A stretch of 60,663 nt of DNA from Promethearchaeota archaeon (lineage in GTDB: Archaea; Asgardarchaeota; Lokiarchaeia; Sigyniarchaeales; SOKP01): positions 1-60,663 of the forward strand of contig JAHPYZ010000017.1 in NCBI GenBank assembly GCA_019058425.1. Reading direction: 5' to 3'. The translations under genes were made by a program, and so were the position numbers. This document shows positions 19,141 to 28,195 of the stretch, one piece after another. Positions within the stretch are counted from its first letter, which is position 1. The number at the start of each line of letters is the position of its first letter. The notes beneath the pieces are model-generated. The model was given only the letters and a program-made list of their open reading frames with translations. It searched no databases and had not been told where the DNA came from.

Positions 19141-20877
19141 ATGTATCATTTAGACGATGATGAATATTTAAACGTACCTTATTACAGAAAAACAAGAAGT
19201 GTTTGCCCGGAATGTTTGCAACCAATTGATGCCGAAATTTATGAAGAAGATGATCAGATTTGGATGAAAAAATCATGTGATGATCATGGTCCGTTTAGGG
19301 ACAAAATTAGCTCGAGTGCTAAATATTATAAATGGACACATTGGGCTATAAAAGATAAGGACGGTAAGGTAATATGGAAATTTGATAAAGATGGTGAGGC
19401 GAATCCTCCTGATTGTGTTGGTGATGATCCAAGAGGTTGTCCTTATAATTGTGGTTTATGTGACCAGCATTTATCAACATGTTCACTAGCATTAATTGAT
19501 TTAACTAATAGATGTAATTTCAATTGTAATTTCTGTTATGCTAATGTCCTCCAATCGGGTTATCTTGTAGAACCTACTTTAGAAGAAATCGATAGAATCA
19601 TGAAACATTTTAGAAGCAAACCGATTCCTGCCGTAGCTATCATGTTTACTGGTGGAGAGCCTACTGTGAGAAAGGATTTCCCTGAAATTTGTAAAATGGC
19701 TAAAGACAATGGTTTTAAGGAGGTTATAGTCGCTACTAACGGATACGGATTTCAACAAAAAAATGGTGGTCTAGAGTGGACAAAAAAGGTAAAAGAGGCG
19801 GGTTTAGACACTTTATATTTCCAATTTGATGGTATAAACGATGCTACATATGAAAAAACTAGAGGAATTAAAAATTTAATGTCCTACAAACAACGAGCAT
19901 TAGAAAACTGTCGTAAAGCGGGATTAGATTCTATAGTTTTGGTTGCCACTATCGCTAAGGGAATCACGGATATTGAAGTTGGAAATATCATCCAATATGC
20001 TATTGATAACGTGGATGTAGTACGTGGTATAACATTTCAACCTGTATCTCTATGTGGAAGAATAGCTTTTGAAGAAAGAGAAGAACTTAGAATAACAAAT
20101 GCTGATGTTCTTAAAAAGATTGAAGAACAAACAGGTGGAAAAGTCAGCATGGAAAACGCTTGGTATCCACTTTCCACAATCGTAGAATTTGGTCGAGTTG
20201 TAGCTTACTTAGCTGATGTTGAACCTATAGAATTTACATGCCACCCTGATTGTGGTTTTGCTTCATACATGATAGTAGATCCGGATTCTGGGGAAATGGC
20301 ACCAATTATGGATTACTTTGATCCTCTAAAAGTAATAGACTTCGCAAATCGCTTTTGGGCAAAAATAAAACATAAAGAAAAAAAACCACTTAAACTCTTT
20401 GAAGATTTGTTAGGGGATTTTGGCAAAACTCTAGATAATGGTCTCAACTTTTTGGACAAAACACAATTACGTGCCCGTTTCCTATTGGGTGTATTACAAT
20501 ACATGAAGAAACCAGGAAAGCTCATGGAAATGTTTTCCAGACTATTAATGAGAGGTGATTGGGAAAGTGTTAGCTCTTTTAGTTATGGAGCTTTATTACT
20601 TTCTAGTATGCATTTTCAAGATGCTTATAACATGGATCTTGAAAGAACTAAAAGATGTATTGTTCATTTCGGAATAGCTATACCTGATGGGAGTGTTAAA
20701 GAAGTTAGTTTTTGCACAATGAACACAATTCATAGACCTATTATTGAAAAACAAGTTGCTAAACAAATAACACCAAAAATTAGAAACGAGTTTGATACTA
20801 CAACAGGTCAAGCAGCAGAAGAAATTGAACATGAAGTAGCCCATAATGGGGGAATAAGGGAAGAGGAGGATGTCTAG
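19141..20877 (+). CDS. tes: Radical SAM protein, tetraether lipid synthase (Tes)-like
   Basis: 578 residues. An N-terminal rubredoxin-like Cys pair (CPEC, 22-25, then C49-DDHG) is followed by a Cys-rich insert (CPYNCGLCDQHLSTC) and the radical SAM cluster motif CNFNCNFC near residue 125. Then come GGEPTVR and TNG motifs, and late CHPDCGF and SFCTMNTIHR segments. This layout matches the MJ0619/MA_1486 family. That family was first proposed as a pterin methyltransferase and was later shown to be Tes, which joins two archaeol chains to form tetraether lipids. Extra Cys residues suit auxiliary [4Fe-4S] clusters. A close paralogue with another substrate is possible. The next gene abuts it directly. 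Confidence 0.75.
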   Translation: MYHLDDDEYLNVPYYRKTRSVCPECLQPIDAEIYEEDDQIWMKKSCDDHGPFRDKISSSAKYYKWTHWAIKDKDGKVIWKFDKDGEANPPDCVGDDPRGCPYNCGLCDQHLSTCSLALIDLTNRCNFNCNFCYANVLQSGYLVEPTLEEIDRIMKHFRSKPIPAVAIMFTGGEPTVRKDFPEICKMAKDNGFKEVIVATNGYGFQQKNGGLEWTKKVKEAGLDTLYFQFDGINDATYEKTRGIKNLMSYKQRALENCRKAGLDSIVLVATIAKGITDIEVGNIIQYAIDNVDVVRGITFQPVSLCGRIAFEEREELRITNADVLKKIEEQTGGKVSMENAWYPLSTIVEFGRVVAYLADVEPIEFTCHPDCGFASYMIVDPDSGEMAPIMDYFDPLKVIDFANRFWAKIKHKEKKPLKLFEDLLGDFGKTLDNGLNFLDKTQLRARFLLGVLQYMKKPGKLMEMFSRLLMRGDWESVSSFSYGALLLSSMHFQDAYNMDLERTKRCIVHFGIAIPDGSVKEVSFCTMNTIHRPIIEKQVAKQITPKIRNEFDTTTGQAAEEIEHEVAHNGGIREEEDV

Positions 20878-21165
20878 ATGTCAGAAGAATATGTGGAAGA
20901 TAAAGATGGGATGAAAATCCGAAAGTTAGCTGAGCTACGAACTGTTACAGACAAAACTTATGAAGAAGCTATGCTTAGGCGTGTAGATGAATTTAAGGCA
21001 GAAAAGGGAGAAAAGTCTCAGTTTAATGATATCCTTCAAAACACATTTTTTAAAGCATTAAGTACTGCTTTAGATTTGAAAGTCCAAGTAGATAAAGCCC
21101 TTGGAGAGGATAATTTAAAGAAACTTCATAAAGCTATTGATGATATCCTTTTATTAGGGCTCTAA
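20878..21165 (+). CDS. Small protein translationally coupled to the Tes-like gene
   Basis: 95 residues, not recognised. Its ATG immediately follows the stop codon of the radical SAM gene, and its Shine-Dalgarno sequence (GAGGAGG) lies inside that gene's last codons, so the two are almost certainly translated together. The sequence is acidic at the N-terminus with three amphipathic helices (YEEAMLRRVDEFKAEKG, ILQNTFFKALSTALDLKVQVDKAL, LKKLHKAIDDILLLGL) and no cysteines. A role as partner or specificity subunit of the lipid enzyme is inference from coupling. Confidence 0.7.
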   Translation: MSEEYVEDKDGMKIRKLAELRTVTDKTYEEAMLRRVDEFKAEKGEKSQFNDILQNTFFKALSTALDLKVQVDKALGEDNLKKLHKAIDDILLLGL

Positions 21166-21359
21166 TTTTATCTTTTTATTTAATTTTTATTTCATATTAT
21201 ACTTTTAGCAGTTTTATTCCTAAAAGAAACAAGGGGCATTGAACTCTATGAAATCAAATAAAATAATGCTAATACTCTTTTTTTATTCTTTTATATTAAA
21301 TACTTAATCTTTTTTTTTCAAAACCTATTTTTGAAATCATAGGTTAGTTTAGTTATATT

Positions 21360-22442
21360 ATGGTTTACAACTTTCTTACATTACCAGTTACAATTTTTTA
21401 TATTGGTAATGGATTCGCTCACATTTATTATGCTCTTAAGTTGAAAAAAAAATATTCAGACCACAATTTTACTAATTCATTTTTAATTTTCTTACTATGG
21501 ATTGCTGCTGGTTTAGTTTATCCATTATTTTTTATAAGAGATACAAGTCAAGTAAGGTGGTTTGAAGGGCTAGCTTTTCAAATCATCTGCATATACGCCC
21601 CATTATTAATTTTCTTTATTTTATATTATCAACATCAATTTGTTTTAAAGAAATCTCCCCATCTAAGAAATAATAGAACCATAGAACACTTTATAGAACG
21701 ATTTACTTTGATGGATATCAAGAACCTTAATAATAGGAAAGTTGCTTTAAAAACAGATATTCATAGGAAAGCATTCCATCTTTTGCCAGCAGTGATTATT
21801 ATCTTTTTATGGCTTTTTGCAGTCTATATTTGGGATGGAATTTGGAATGCTGATCAATTTTGGGGTATTTCAGGTACAGAATATGGCAATTTCTTAATAT
21901 TGACAGTAGGTTATACAGGAATTATCATATTTGCCGCTCTAGATTATATTCGATTATCACATATTTTCAATAAAAACAATATTTATCATTTACTTCCTAC
22001 CTGTATCTCTAATACATTAGGTAAAACCTTAAAGAAAAATGAGATATATGAATTTACTAGACCTGTAGCATTAGTTTTATCCCTTATTCCAACATTATTC
22101 CTTCCATTTGGATTATTTACCACTGTAGCATTAATAGCTACCTTAGGTGATGGTGCTGCATCCATATTTGGTCTTAAGTTTGGGAGGATACATATACCAA
22201 AATCTTCAAATAAGACATTGATGGGGTACATTTCTGGATTTTTAACTTCTTTTGGAATCAGCATACTAATTTTATGGATATTTGAAAATCAGAACTTAAC
22301 TATTTTAACAATTATTATTATTGGATTCAGTGGGGCATTAGTCTTTCTTTTTATAGACATCCTAAACCTTAAAATAGATGATAATATTCTAAATCCTATT
22401 TTTTGTGCATCTTTAATGAGTTTACTATATTATCTCTTATAA
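21360..22442 (+). CDS. Polyprenol/dolichol/diacylglycerol kinase-like membrane protein
   Basis: 360 residues. Residues about 130-360 match the CTP-dependent lipid kinase/cytidylyltransferase group: HRKAFHLLPA entry motif, then PVALVLSLIPTLFLPFGLFTTVALIATLGDGAASIFGLKFGR and KTLMGYISGF. The GDGAASI and K-T-x-x-G motifs are those of SEC59-like and phytol kinases. About nine membrane helices, including three in an N-terminal extension (1-90). A role in archaeal polyprenyl or ether-lipid metabolism is likely, which fits the neighbouring lipid radical SAM gene. CDP-archaeol synthase-like activity cannot be excluded. Confidence 0.75.
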   Translation: MVYNFLTLPVTIFYIGNGFAHIYYALKLKKKYSDHNFTNSFLIFLLWIAAGLVYPLFFIRDTSQVRWFEGLAFQIICIYAPLLIFFILYYQHQFVLKKSPHLRNNRTIEHFIERFTLMDIKNLNNRKVALKTDIHRKAFHLLPAVIIIFLWLFAVYIWDGIWNADQFWGISGTEYGNFLILTVGYTGIIIFAALDYIRLSHIFNKNNIYHLLPTCISNTLGKTLKKNEIYEFTRPVALVLSLIPTLFLPFGLFTTVALIATLGDGAASIFGLKFGRIHIPKSSNKTLMGYISGFLTSFGISILILWIFENQNLTILTIIIIGFSGALVFLFIDILNLKIDDNILNPIFCASLMSLLYYLL

Positions 22443-22713
22443 ATAAAGTAGTGAAAATACGAAAAGAACAATACCACATAGGATAGCGAAAGGTGGAGAT
22501 AACTTTTGCTTCATACATTAGAAAGAAATTATTCAAACCATCTGTATTTACTCGATCTAAATTTGAATCATTATAATGATCATCATTATTATCACCATTA
22601 TCGTTATGTTCATCAAAATCTCTAAATGTATGGATAGATTGGATTGTAAACATAATAGTAAGTATTGAAACAACAATAAAACCTATTAATATAATCAAAA
22701 GTACTTTTTTCAT
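22396..22713 (-). CDS. Small single-pass membrane protein with Asp/Asn-rich segment
   Basis: 105 residues, unknown. An N-terminal membrane helix (3-25) is followed by a strongly acidic, Asn/Asp/His-rich stretch (about 33-52) and a mixed C-terminal part. The start follows the stop of the cytochrome gene by a few bases, and the GGGGGTGA that ends that gene serves as its ribosome binding site, so the two are coupled. Its 3' end overlaps the convergent kinase-like gene by 47 bp. The acidic, His-containing patch could bind metal; this is a guess. Confidence 0.5.
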   Translation of the reverse strand: MKKVLLIILIGFIVVSILTIMFTIQSIHTFRDFDEHNDNGDNNDDHYNDSNLDRVNTDGLNNFFLMYEAKVISTFRYPMWYCSFRIFTTLFIRDNIVNSLKMHKK

Positions 22714-22717
22714 TTAA

Positions 22718-23332
22718 TCACCCCCAAAATATTATTAACAATTCAGTGTTTATAAGGAAAATATGAATTCCCAGAATTATTGATAAAGAAAGCATAATAT
22801 AGTGAATTTTTATGAAATTCTTGTAGCCAAACCTTTTCATTTTTTTCATATCTCTAAAATAAAAAGCACTTACTGATACCGAAGCCATTATAATACCAAA
22901 TAGGACACCTGTCCAAACTTTAGTCAAGAATAGGGGATATGGAATATGATTGTACTCCCCCCCAAAAATTAAATCACCCCAAGGTTCAGATCCAAGAAGT
23001 GTACCTATATGAACAAAAAAAACCACAAGAGTTATAGCGACATTTAAGCAATGCAGATCACGAGCGTTTTGATATGATTTAAAAAATTTAGCTATTTTTT
23101 TTGTGTTAACTCCAAATATGGTGCTAATAATAAACCAGATAAATGTAGTAAATCCAAATCCTCTACCCACAACCCACAGAAAACCAGTATCTTCTTCTAA
23201 ATGATGCAAACAACTTCCTGTTTGATTTCTGCCTACTAGAATTAATGGTAAAAATATCGAAATTATTAATAAAAATACATCTAATAGAATAAAATAAGCA
23301 AGTTTTCTCGGATTCTTTATAGATTTTTCCAT
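22718..23332 (-). CDS. Bis-haem b-type membrane cytochrome, ferric reductase-like domain
   Basis: 204 residues with five or six membrane helices. Two helices carry His pairs with near-canonical spacing: LHCLNVAITLVVFFVHIG (14 apart) and IHYIMLSLSIILGIHIF (13 apart). This is the ligand pattern for two stacked haems in ferric-reductase/NADPH-oxidase transmembrane domains. No flavin or NADPH domain is attached, so an external donor is needed. The coupled downstream gene encodes a small acidic membrane protein. Expected role: transmembrane electron transfer, perhaps to extracellular metal. Acceptor unknown. Confidence 0.7.
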   Translation of the reverse strand: MEKSIKNPRKLAYFILLDVFLLIISIFLPLILVGRNQTGSCLHHLEEDTGFLWVVGRGFGFTTFIWFIISTIFGVNTKKIAKFFKSYQNARDLHCLNVAITLVVFFVHIGTLLGSEPWGDLIFGGEYNHIPYPLFLTKVWTGVLFGIIMASVSVSAFYFRDMKKMKRFGYKNFIKIHYIMLSLSIILGIHIFLINTELLIIFWG

Positions 23333-23432
23333 GTAGTGTATATTCTTTAAATTAATAAAAAAGTATTGGAAATAATTGAAATCGATTTAAATTTATTATA
23401 AAAGAAATTTCTTTGATAAAAGTTAGTCAAAA

Positions 23433-26400
23433 TTAAAAGAAGGAATCCATTTTTTTAATACCTTTAATTTCATCATATGTTATACCTAATGCGTCTAATA
23501 CCTGTTCTAAGGCAGACATTAAAAGTTCCTTATACTTTTTCGTATCAATATCTTGAAGTTTAGCTAATTCGATTGCTTTAGCACCGATTGTCCCTTTACT
23601 TTTAATAAAACTTACTGTTTCACCTTTCTGAAATTCTTTTCCTGTTACTTCTCTTAACTCAAGCGCAGCTTTAACATGTTGAGGAATAACTTTTGTATAA
23701 TTTTTAAGATCCTTTTGTATAGAGATATTAATAGCATAATCTTCTAACCTGTAAGTATCAGGTTTACCAATTTTTTTAAGGTTACTTTTAACAATTTCTA
23801 TTATGCTATCTTTTGCTTTTAAGAATTGTTCAGTGGTAGTAATATTCTTCAAAATTTCAATCATTTCGTTAAATACCTTCTTAATGAAATCAGGTGTGTT
23901 TTTCTTTTTAGCTACGAGTCCTTTAATATCAACGTAATTTGTATCTTTATAAATCCCGACGTAGTTCTTCTTTCTATCTGAGAGGGCTAGGAATTGATAT
24001 GTTTTTTCCTCTTCTAAATCAAGATCTAATTCTTTTTTACTCCACTCAGATATAATATCCATTTGTTCTTTAGTAGGATTCAAGAGAAAGACGGAATCAG
24101 TATTATGTAATAATAGCATTCCACATGTATCTACAAACATTTCAGTATTTTCAATTGATAAGTCATAAACATATCTCTCTCTTCTGGGTAATTCAATTAT
24201 TTTGGTTTTAATTGGATGCATTGAATCTACTGCCCTTTCTCGTTCACGGATTCTATAGACCTCTCTTTTATCATAATAATATATTGACGTATCAATATTC
24301 CATGATTTAAGTAAATAACATAAACCACTCACTAATTGAAGGGATTTAGTTGTAAAAGTATTTTTCCCTTGTTCAACATTCCCATCTCCTAATAAATAGT
24401 ATTTGTATAATAATTCTTGATATTTCTTTTCTACATTGAATATAAAATGTGGTAAATGTTTATTTTCACTTCCAGAACCACATAAACTACTAAAAAAAGC
24501 AGTCCAAGTAGTACTATTCGTTTGAAGTTTATATGTCTTGTCTTTATATTTATACCCTTGAACAACTCTTTCCTTTTTAGTGGAACGTAAAATGTCAATA
24601 TTATGATTGTAATCAATCCTTTCCATTATCTCCTTTATTTCATTTAAAAAGTTAGTATCTTTACTTGAGATTCCAGCAGTTGCTTTATAGCCATATTTAC
24701 CTTTATGGATTGAAGAATGACCATCTGCTATATAAATTCCTAATAATTTGCATAAATCATTTAAATTACAAAATCTATTGATTTTTTGTTGGTTTTTCCT
24801 AATTGTCCAACCAAACCAGAGGAAATCATCATCAACTTTCCACGTATTTTGTTTTTTTCTATTCTTATATTCTGTTTCGAAAGAATAATGTCTTACAAGG
24901 GGGTATAAATCTATTTTTTCATCTAATATAGAAGGTTGATGATGATGAATTTTTTCTAAATATAAGATTTTTTTATCTCCAAGTTCTTGTGGTTTAACTG
25001 ATTTATAATTTTCTGTAATCAATGAGTGGTCTTCTGTACATATCGTTTCACCATTTTTCTGATTAATTTTAAATATCTTTTTATTTGTTTTATGCCTAAT
25101 GATCTTCTTTATTTTTTGCCAATCTCCATTTTTACTTAATGTATAGATTGATTGAGGTGTTTTTATCTCCTTTTTGCCAATCTTTTCAATTGGTTCATAA
25201 CAATTTTTCCATAATTCTTCAATTGGTATTATATTAATTTGATTCTTCTCCTTTATAGCAATACAACGAGTACCCACAATACTATCTCCATAAAGAACTT
25301 TGATTCGGAGTTGTTCAGCTTTATTAATTGTTTGTTTAATAGAATACTGACCTATTGAAGTTGTGCTCTCAGCAACAGGTAGACAAAAAAGAGGAAAATT
25401 CTGAGAACCAAAAACTCCATATGAACCATTAATAAACACTTTAAGTGCTTGTTGAATAGTATAATAATAGCTTCGCTGTTTTTCTGTTAGGTTTTTGTCA
25501 CCTGATTTTGGTTTAAAATATTTTACCCTTATATCTCGAAAAAATCCTACAACGTATGCAAAAATTCCCATTTTTTTAGTACATATATGGTAAGGTGTTC
25601 CTTTTACAAGATTATCTTCATCATCCTTATGAGGACATAAAACTGTCTCATAAGAAAGATTGTATTCCTTTATAATAGAAGGATAAAGTGATGCGAAATC
25701 CATCACCACTACATCAAAATGAATACCTGGAACGGGTGGAACCACATAGGCTCCAGCAAAAGCTTTTCCTTCAATAACAGCCTTAGAATATCCTCCTGTT
25801 TTCAATTCATTTATTTCAGATCTCCGAGGAATAAGAAAATTATTTCTTCTATGTTCAAAATAAAAGATATTTTGTATCCAGGTTGAAATCTGACGCCTTG
25901 CTGTTTCATGGATAGGCATTTTAGTTATCCGACATAACAAGAGAATTAGATTCCAAACAAGAGAATTATTAAATTTAGTTAGTTCTAATGTAAGTAATGA
26001 ATCCTTTAAATTATACCATGTAAGAACATCATACTCCATTTCATGTATTTCTTCCTCATGTTCATATTTTTTTTTTCCAAGGAGAGCATCACTTATCGCA
26101 TTTAATGAACTACTTTCATATGCTCCTCCAAAAGCATATCCTGAAATACTTCTGTTAAAAAAGAAATTGAATAAATCAAGATGAATCCCTTTTCTTAAAT
26201 CGCAATCTGATGTAGATAAAAACCCAAAACCTCTTTTAATATGAATAGGATTCAAATCTTTATCTATTTTTAACTTATTCGCCCTATGAAACATATAATT
26301 TAAGTCAAAATTATCACCATTGAATGTAATTATTACAGGATATTCCCACAAAAGCCGAAAAGTTTCCGTCAATAATTCTTTTTCACTTTTAAAGAAAATA

Positions 26401-27527
26401 ACTTTAGCATCAGAAGGAAATTTTTTATGTAATCCATGATAATTAAATCCTTCTCGTTCTAATACATAAACTAATTTTAATCCATCTGAAGCCACAAAGG
26501 ATATACTGATAATTGCTTGTTTTGCTTGACGTGGATCTGGAATAATAAAATCTTCTGATCCTATACTCACTTCAATATCTATAGCTAAACGTTTCACATC
26601 TGGAATTGGAGTTAAAAAAATATCTAAAAACTTTTCTGAAAACTCTTGAATTTCATTAGATTCACCAATAAATAGATTTCGCAATTCTTTTGCCATTTTT
26701 TTAGATTCTTCGGAATCTTCCTCAAAACTTAGTTTCTTAATCTGTCCACCTTGAATGCTGTAAATCAAACCAGGAATAAGTTGTCTATCAAAAATATAGT
26801 TTAAATGGTACCTAATATCAGCTTCCCACGCTTTAATATCATTTGAACCTAAAATATTTCGGATATTAGTCCCAGAACCTCCAATATCCGAAGGAGTTTT
26901 ACCAAAAATTCTTGTCATTGGTATTTTTTTATCTAATAATAAATCATATTTTTCTATTTCTTCAAATCGAGTAAATCCTTCATAATCTTTTAATTCAACA
27001 ATATTCTCTAATTCTGGAATGGATTTTTTACTTAAACAATAAGGTTCATGATCGGTGGTATCAACCCAAATCTTAATATCATCAGTTTCTAAATCGTAAA
27101 ATTTACAATAGGCCTTGTTTTGACCACCATCATAATCTACATCAAGTAGTAGTCCTCGTTCCATATCTTCTACTAGTTCACCCTTTTCAATCAAATAACG
27201 TATATATTTTGAAGATACACTTTCACGCTTGACTGTCGGTAATTTTACATTTCCCTCCTTTAAGCCAAATGGTTTTCCATTCCCTTTAAAAAACATATAT
27301 TGTGGAATTTCTTTTGGAATCTTTTCTTCTTGAGCAGTCGGCTCTTTAACTATTTTTTCTTCTATAAGCTTAGGTTTTATGCTTGGTTTTTCTTCTTTTT
27401 CTTTTTCAATTTGAAGTTTTTTCGGTTTTTCTGGAGGTTTTTCCTTTGTCTTTTCTTTTTTTTCTACAAAAGTGAAAAGTGAAGTTTGAGATTTGTCATC
27501 TAGTTTTTTCTTTTTCGCAGGTGGCAT
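23433..27527 (-). CDS. polB: B-family DNA polymerase with intein (PolB1 type)
   Basis: Replicative family-B polymerase, 1364 residues as translated and 970 after removal of a 394-residue intein. ExoI AIDIEVS, ExoII TFNGDNFDLNYMF, ExoIII YNLKDS, motif A DFASLYPSII, motif B KVFINGSYGVFG (the crenarchaeal PolB1 form) and motif C YGD/TDS are all intact. A ~85-residue Lys/Glu/Pro-rich N-terminal extension carries QTSLFTF (residues 14-20), close to a PCNA-interacting box. The protein ends in KKMDSFF, a second PIP-like motif. I take the ATG at 27527 rather than the TTG at 27536. An 8+2+8 inverted repeat lies about 46 bp upstream. Confidence 0.95.
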   Translation of the reverse strand: MPPAKKKKLDDKSQTSLFTFVEKKEKTKEKPPEKPKKLQIEKEKEEKPSIKPKLIEEKIVKEPTAQEEKIPKEIPQYMFFKGNGKPFGLKEGNVKLPTVKRESVSSKYIRYLIEKGELVEDMERGLLLDVDYDGGQNKAYCKFYDLETDDIKIWVDTTDHEPYCLSKKSIPELENIVELKDYEGFTRFEEIEKYDLLLDKKIPMTRIFGKTPSDIGGSGTNIRNILGSNDIKAWEADIRYHLNYIFDRQLIPGLIYSIQGGQIKKLSFEEDSEESKKMAKELRNLFIGESNEIQEFSEKFLDIFLTPIPDVKRLAIDIEVSIGSEDFIIPDPRQAKQAIISISFVASDGLKLVYVLEREGFNYHGLHKKFPSDAKVIFFKSEKELLTETFRLLWEYPVIITFNGDNFDLNYMFHRANKLKIDKDLNPIHIKRGFGFLSTSDCDLRKGIHLDLFNFFFNRSISGYAFGGAYESSSLNAISDALLGKKKYEHEEEIHEMEYDVLTWYNLKDSLLTLELTKFNNSLVWNLILLLCRITKMPIHETARRQISTWIQNIFYFEHRRNNFLIPRRSEINELKTGGYSKAVIEGKAFAGAYVVPPVPGIHFDVVVMDFASLYPSIIKEYNLSYETVLCPHKDDEDNLVKGTPYHICTKKMGIFAYVVGFFRDIRVKYFKPKSGDKNLTEKQRSYYYTIQQALKVFINGSYGVFGSQNFPLFCLPVAESTTSIGQYSIKQTINKAEQLRIKVLYGDSIVGTRCIAIKEKNQINIIPIEELWKNCYEPIEKIGKKEIKTPQSIYTLSKNGDWQKIKKIIRHKTNKKIFKINQKNGETICTEDHSLITENYKSVKPQELGDKKILYLEKIHHHQPSILDEKIDLYPLVRHYSFETEYKNRKKQNTWKVDDDFLWFGWTIRKNQQKINRFCNLNDLCKLLGIYIADGHSSIHKGKYGYKATAGISSKDTNFLNEIKEIMERIDYNHNIDILRSTKKERVVQGYKYKDKTYKLQTNSTTWTAFFSSLCGSGSENKHLPHFIFNVEKKYQELLYKYYLLGDGNVEQGKNTFTTKSLQLVSGLCYLLKSWNIDTSIYYYDKREVYRIRERERAVDSMHPIKTKIIELPRRERYVYDLSIENTEMFVDTCGMLLLHNTDSVFLLNPTKEQMDIISEWSKKELDLDLEEEKTYQFLALSDRKKNYVGIYKDTNYVDIKGLVAKKKNTPDFIKKVFNEMIEILKNITTTEQFLKAKDSIIEIVKSNLKKIGKPDTYRLEDYAINISIQKDLKNYTKVIPQHVKAALELREVTGKEFQKGETVSFIKSKGTIGAKAIELAKLQDIDTKKYKELLMSALEQVLDALGITYDEIKGIKKMDSFF
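24102..25283 (-). mobile_element. Intein with LAGLIDADG homing endonuclease in PolB motif C
   Basis: The reading frame splits motif C exactly between YGD and TDS. The insert starts with Ser (SIVGTRCIAI, block A) and ends with LLLHN, followed by Thr+1. These are the requirements for class 1 protein splicing. Block B (CTEDHSLI, TxxH), a first LAGLIDADG-type helix (LLGIYIADG), a second (YYLLGDGN) and block F (YVYDLSIENTEMFVD) are present, so splicing and homing parts both look intact. 394 residues. The site is the same as the known archaeal polymerase inteins inserted in the catalytic YxDTD motif. Confidence 0.93.
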
Positions 27528-27572
27528 GTTTACCAAATAAAGTAATATTTTACTGTCTAATATAAATAATTA

Positions 27573-27590
27573 TTATAATATTTATTATAA
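27573..27590. repeat. Inverted repeat upstream of polB
   Basis: TTATAATA-TT-TATTATAA, a perfect 8+2+8 inverted repeat about 46 bp before the polB ATG. It could be part of the promoter, but in such AT-rich DNA it may be chance. Confidence 0.25.
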
Positions 27591-27691
27591 TACCCACTAT
27601 TCCTACTTTAATATTTGAAGAACTAAATAAAATTGAAATAGAATTACACAGAAAAGAGAATATCTGAATTTAATTTCATTAAATTCTTTCA

Positions 27692-28030
27692 CTAACTCTT
27701 ATTGCCAATTAATTTCTTAATCTCTTCTAAAAGCAGTTGCTTCTCTGCGATATACCAATCAATTTGGCTTCTACTAGGATTTTCATGATGAATAATTTCA
27801 GCTACATTTCTAATTTCATCTTCGGATGGAGGAATCAATTGTCCATTAACATCCTCTCTTATTAAAAGAATTAAATTATCGGTTTCCAAGGGTTTAATAT
27901 CATATCCATCTTTGATGTTATTATTAATCGTCACACATAGTTCTGCGAGTTTCCAGACGCTTTTTTCAACGTTTTGATTCTCTTTATAAATCTTGAATGC
28001 CAATTTAACTACATCTTCTTTTGTAAACAT
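27692..28030 (-). CDS. Small hypothetical protein, DUF2934-like tail
   Basis: 112 residues from the ATG at 28030; a TTG three codons earlier is possible. The C-terminal part EDEIRNVAEIIHHENPSRSQIDWYIAEKQLLLEE resembles the DUF2934 pattern (helix, short turn, D-W-x-x-A-E), which has no known function. The N-terminal half is predicted helical. Located just upstream of polB on the same strand, 164 nt away, without evident coupling. Confidence 0.5.
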   Translation of the reverse strand: MFTKEDVVKLAFKIYKENQNVEKSVWKLAELCVTINNNIKDGYDIKPLETDNLILLIREDVNGQLIPPSEDEIRNVAEIIHHENPSRSQIDWYIAEKQLLLEEIKKLIGNKS

Positions 28031-28195
28031 TTTTCTCAAACAGAAGTCAAATATTCTATAGAATCGATAATAAAGTAATTGATTATCAAAAAGAAAAATA
28101 AACTTTTAACTATTTGTGTTGGTTTTTTTAAGCGTTCAAAACCACAAAATTAAAAATTTATAATATTTTTTTATAAATTAGCTTTTTTAAAAAAT

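Noticed and set aside
21249..21308. 19-residue hydrophobic peptide frame after the Tes-associated gene
   Set aside because: Too short, Ile/Phe/Asn-rich as expected by chance, and without context.
24102..25283. The polymerase insert as a fused extra enzyme domain or an assembly artefact
   Set aside because: The junction residues and splicing blocks fit an intein exactly and the polymerase motif C is restored by excision.
27300..27482. Phe-rich open frame antisense to the polB N-terminus
   Set aside because: It is the reverse complement of the Lys/Glu-rich polymerase extension, which produces Phe and Leu codons by chance.
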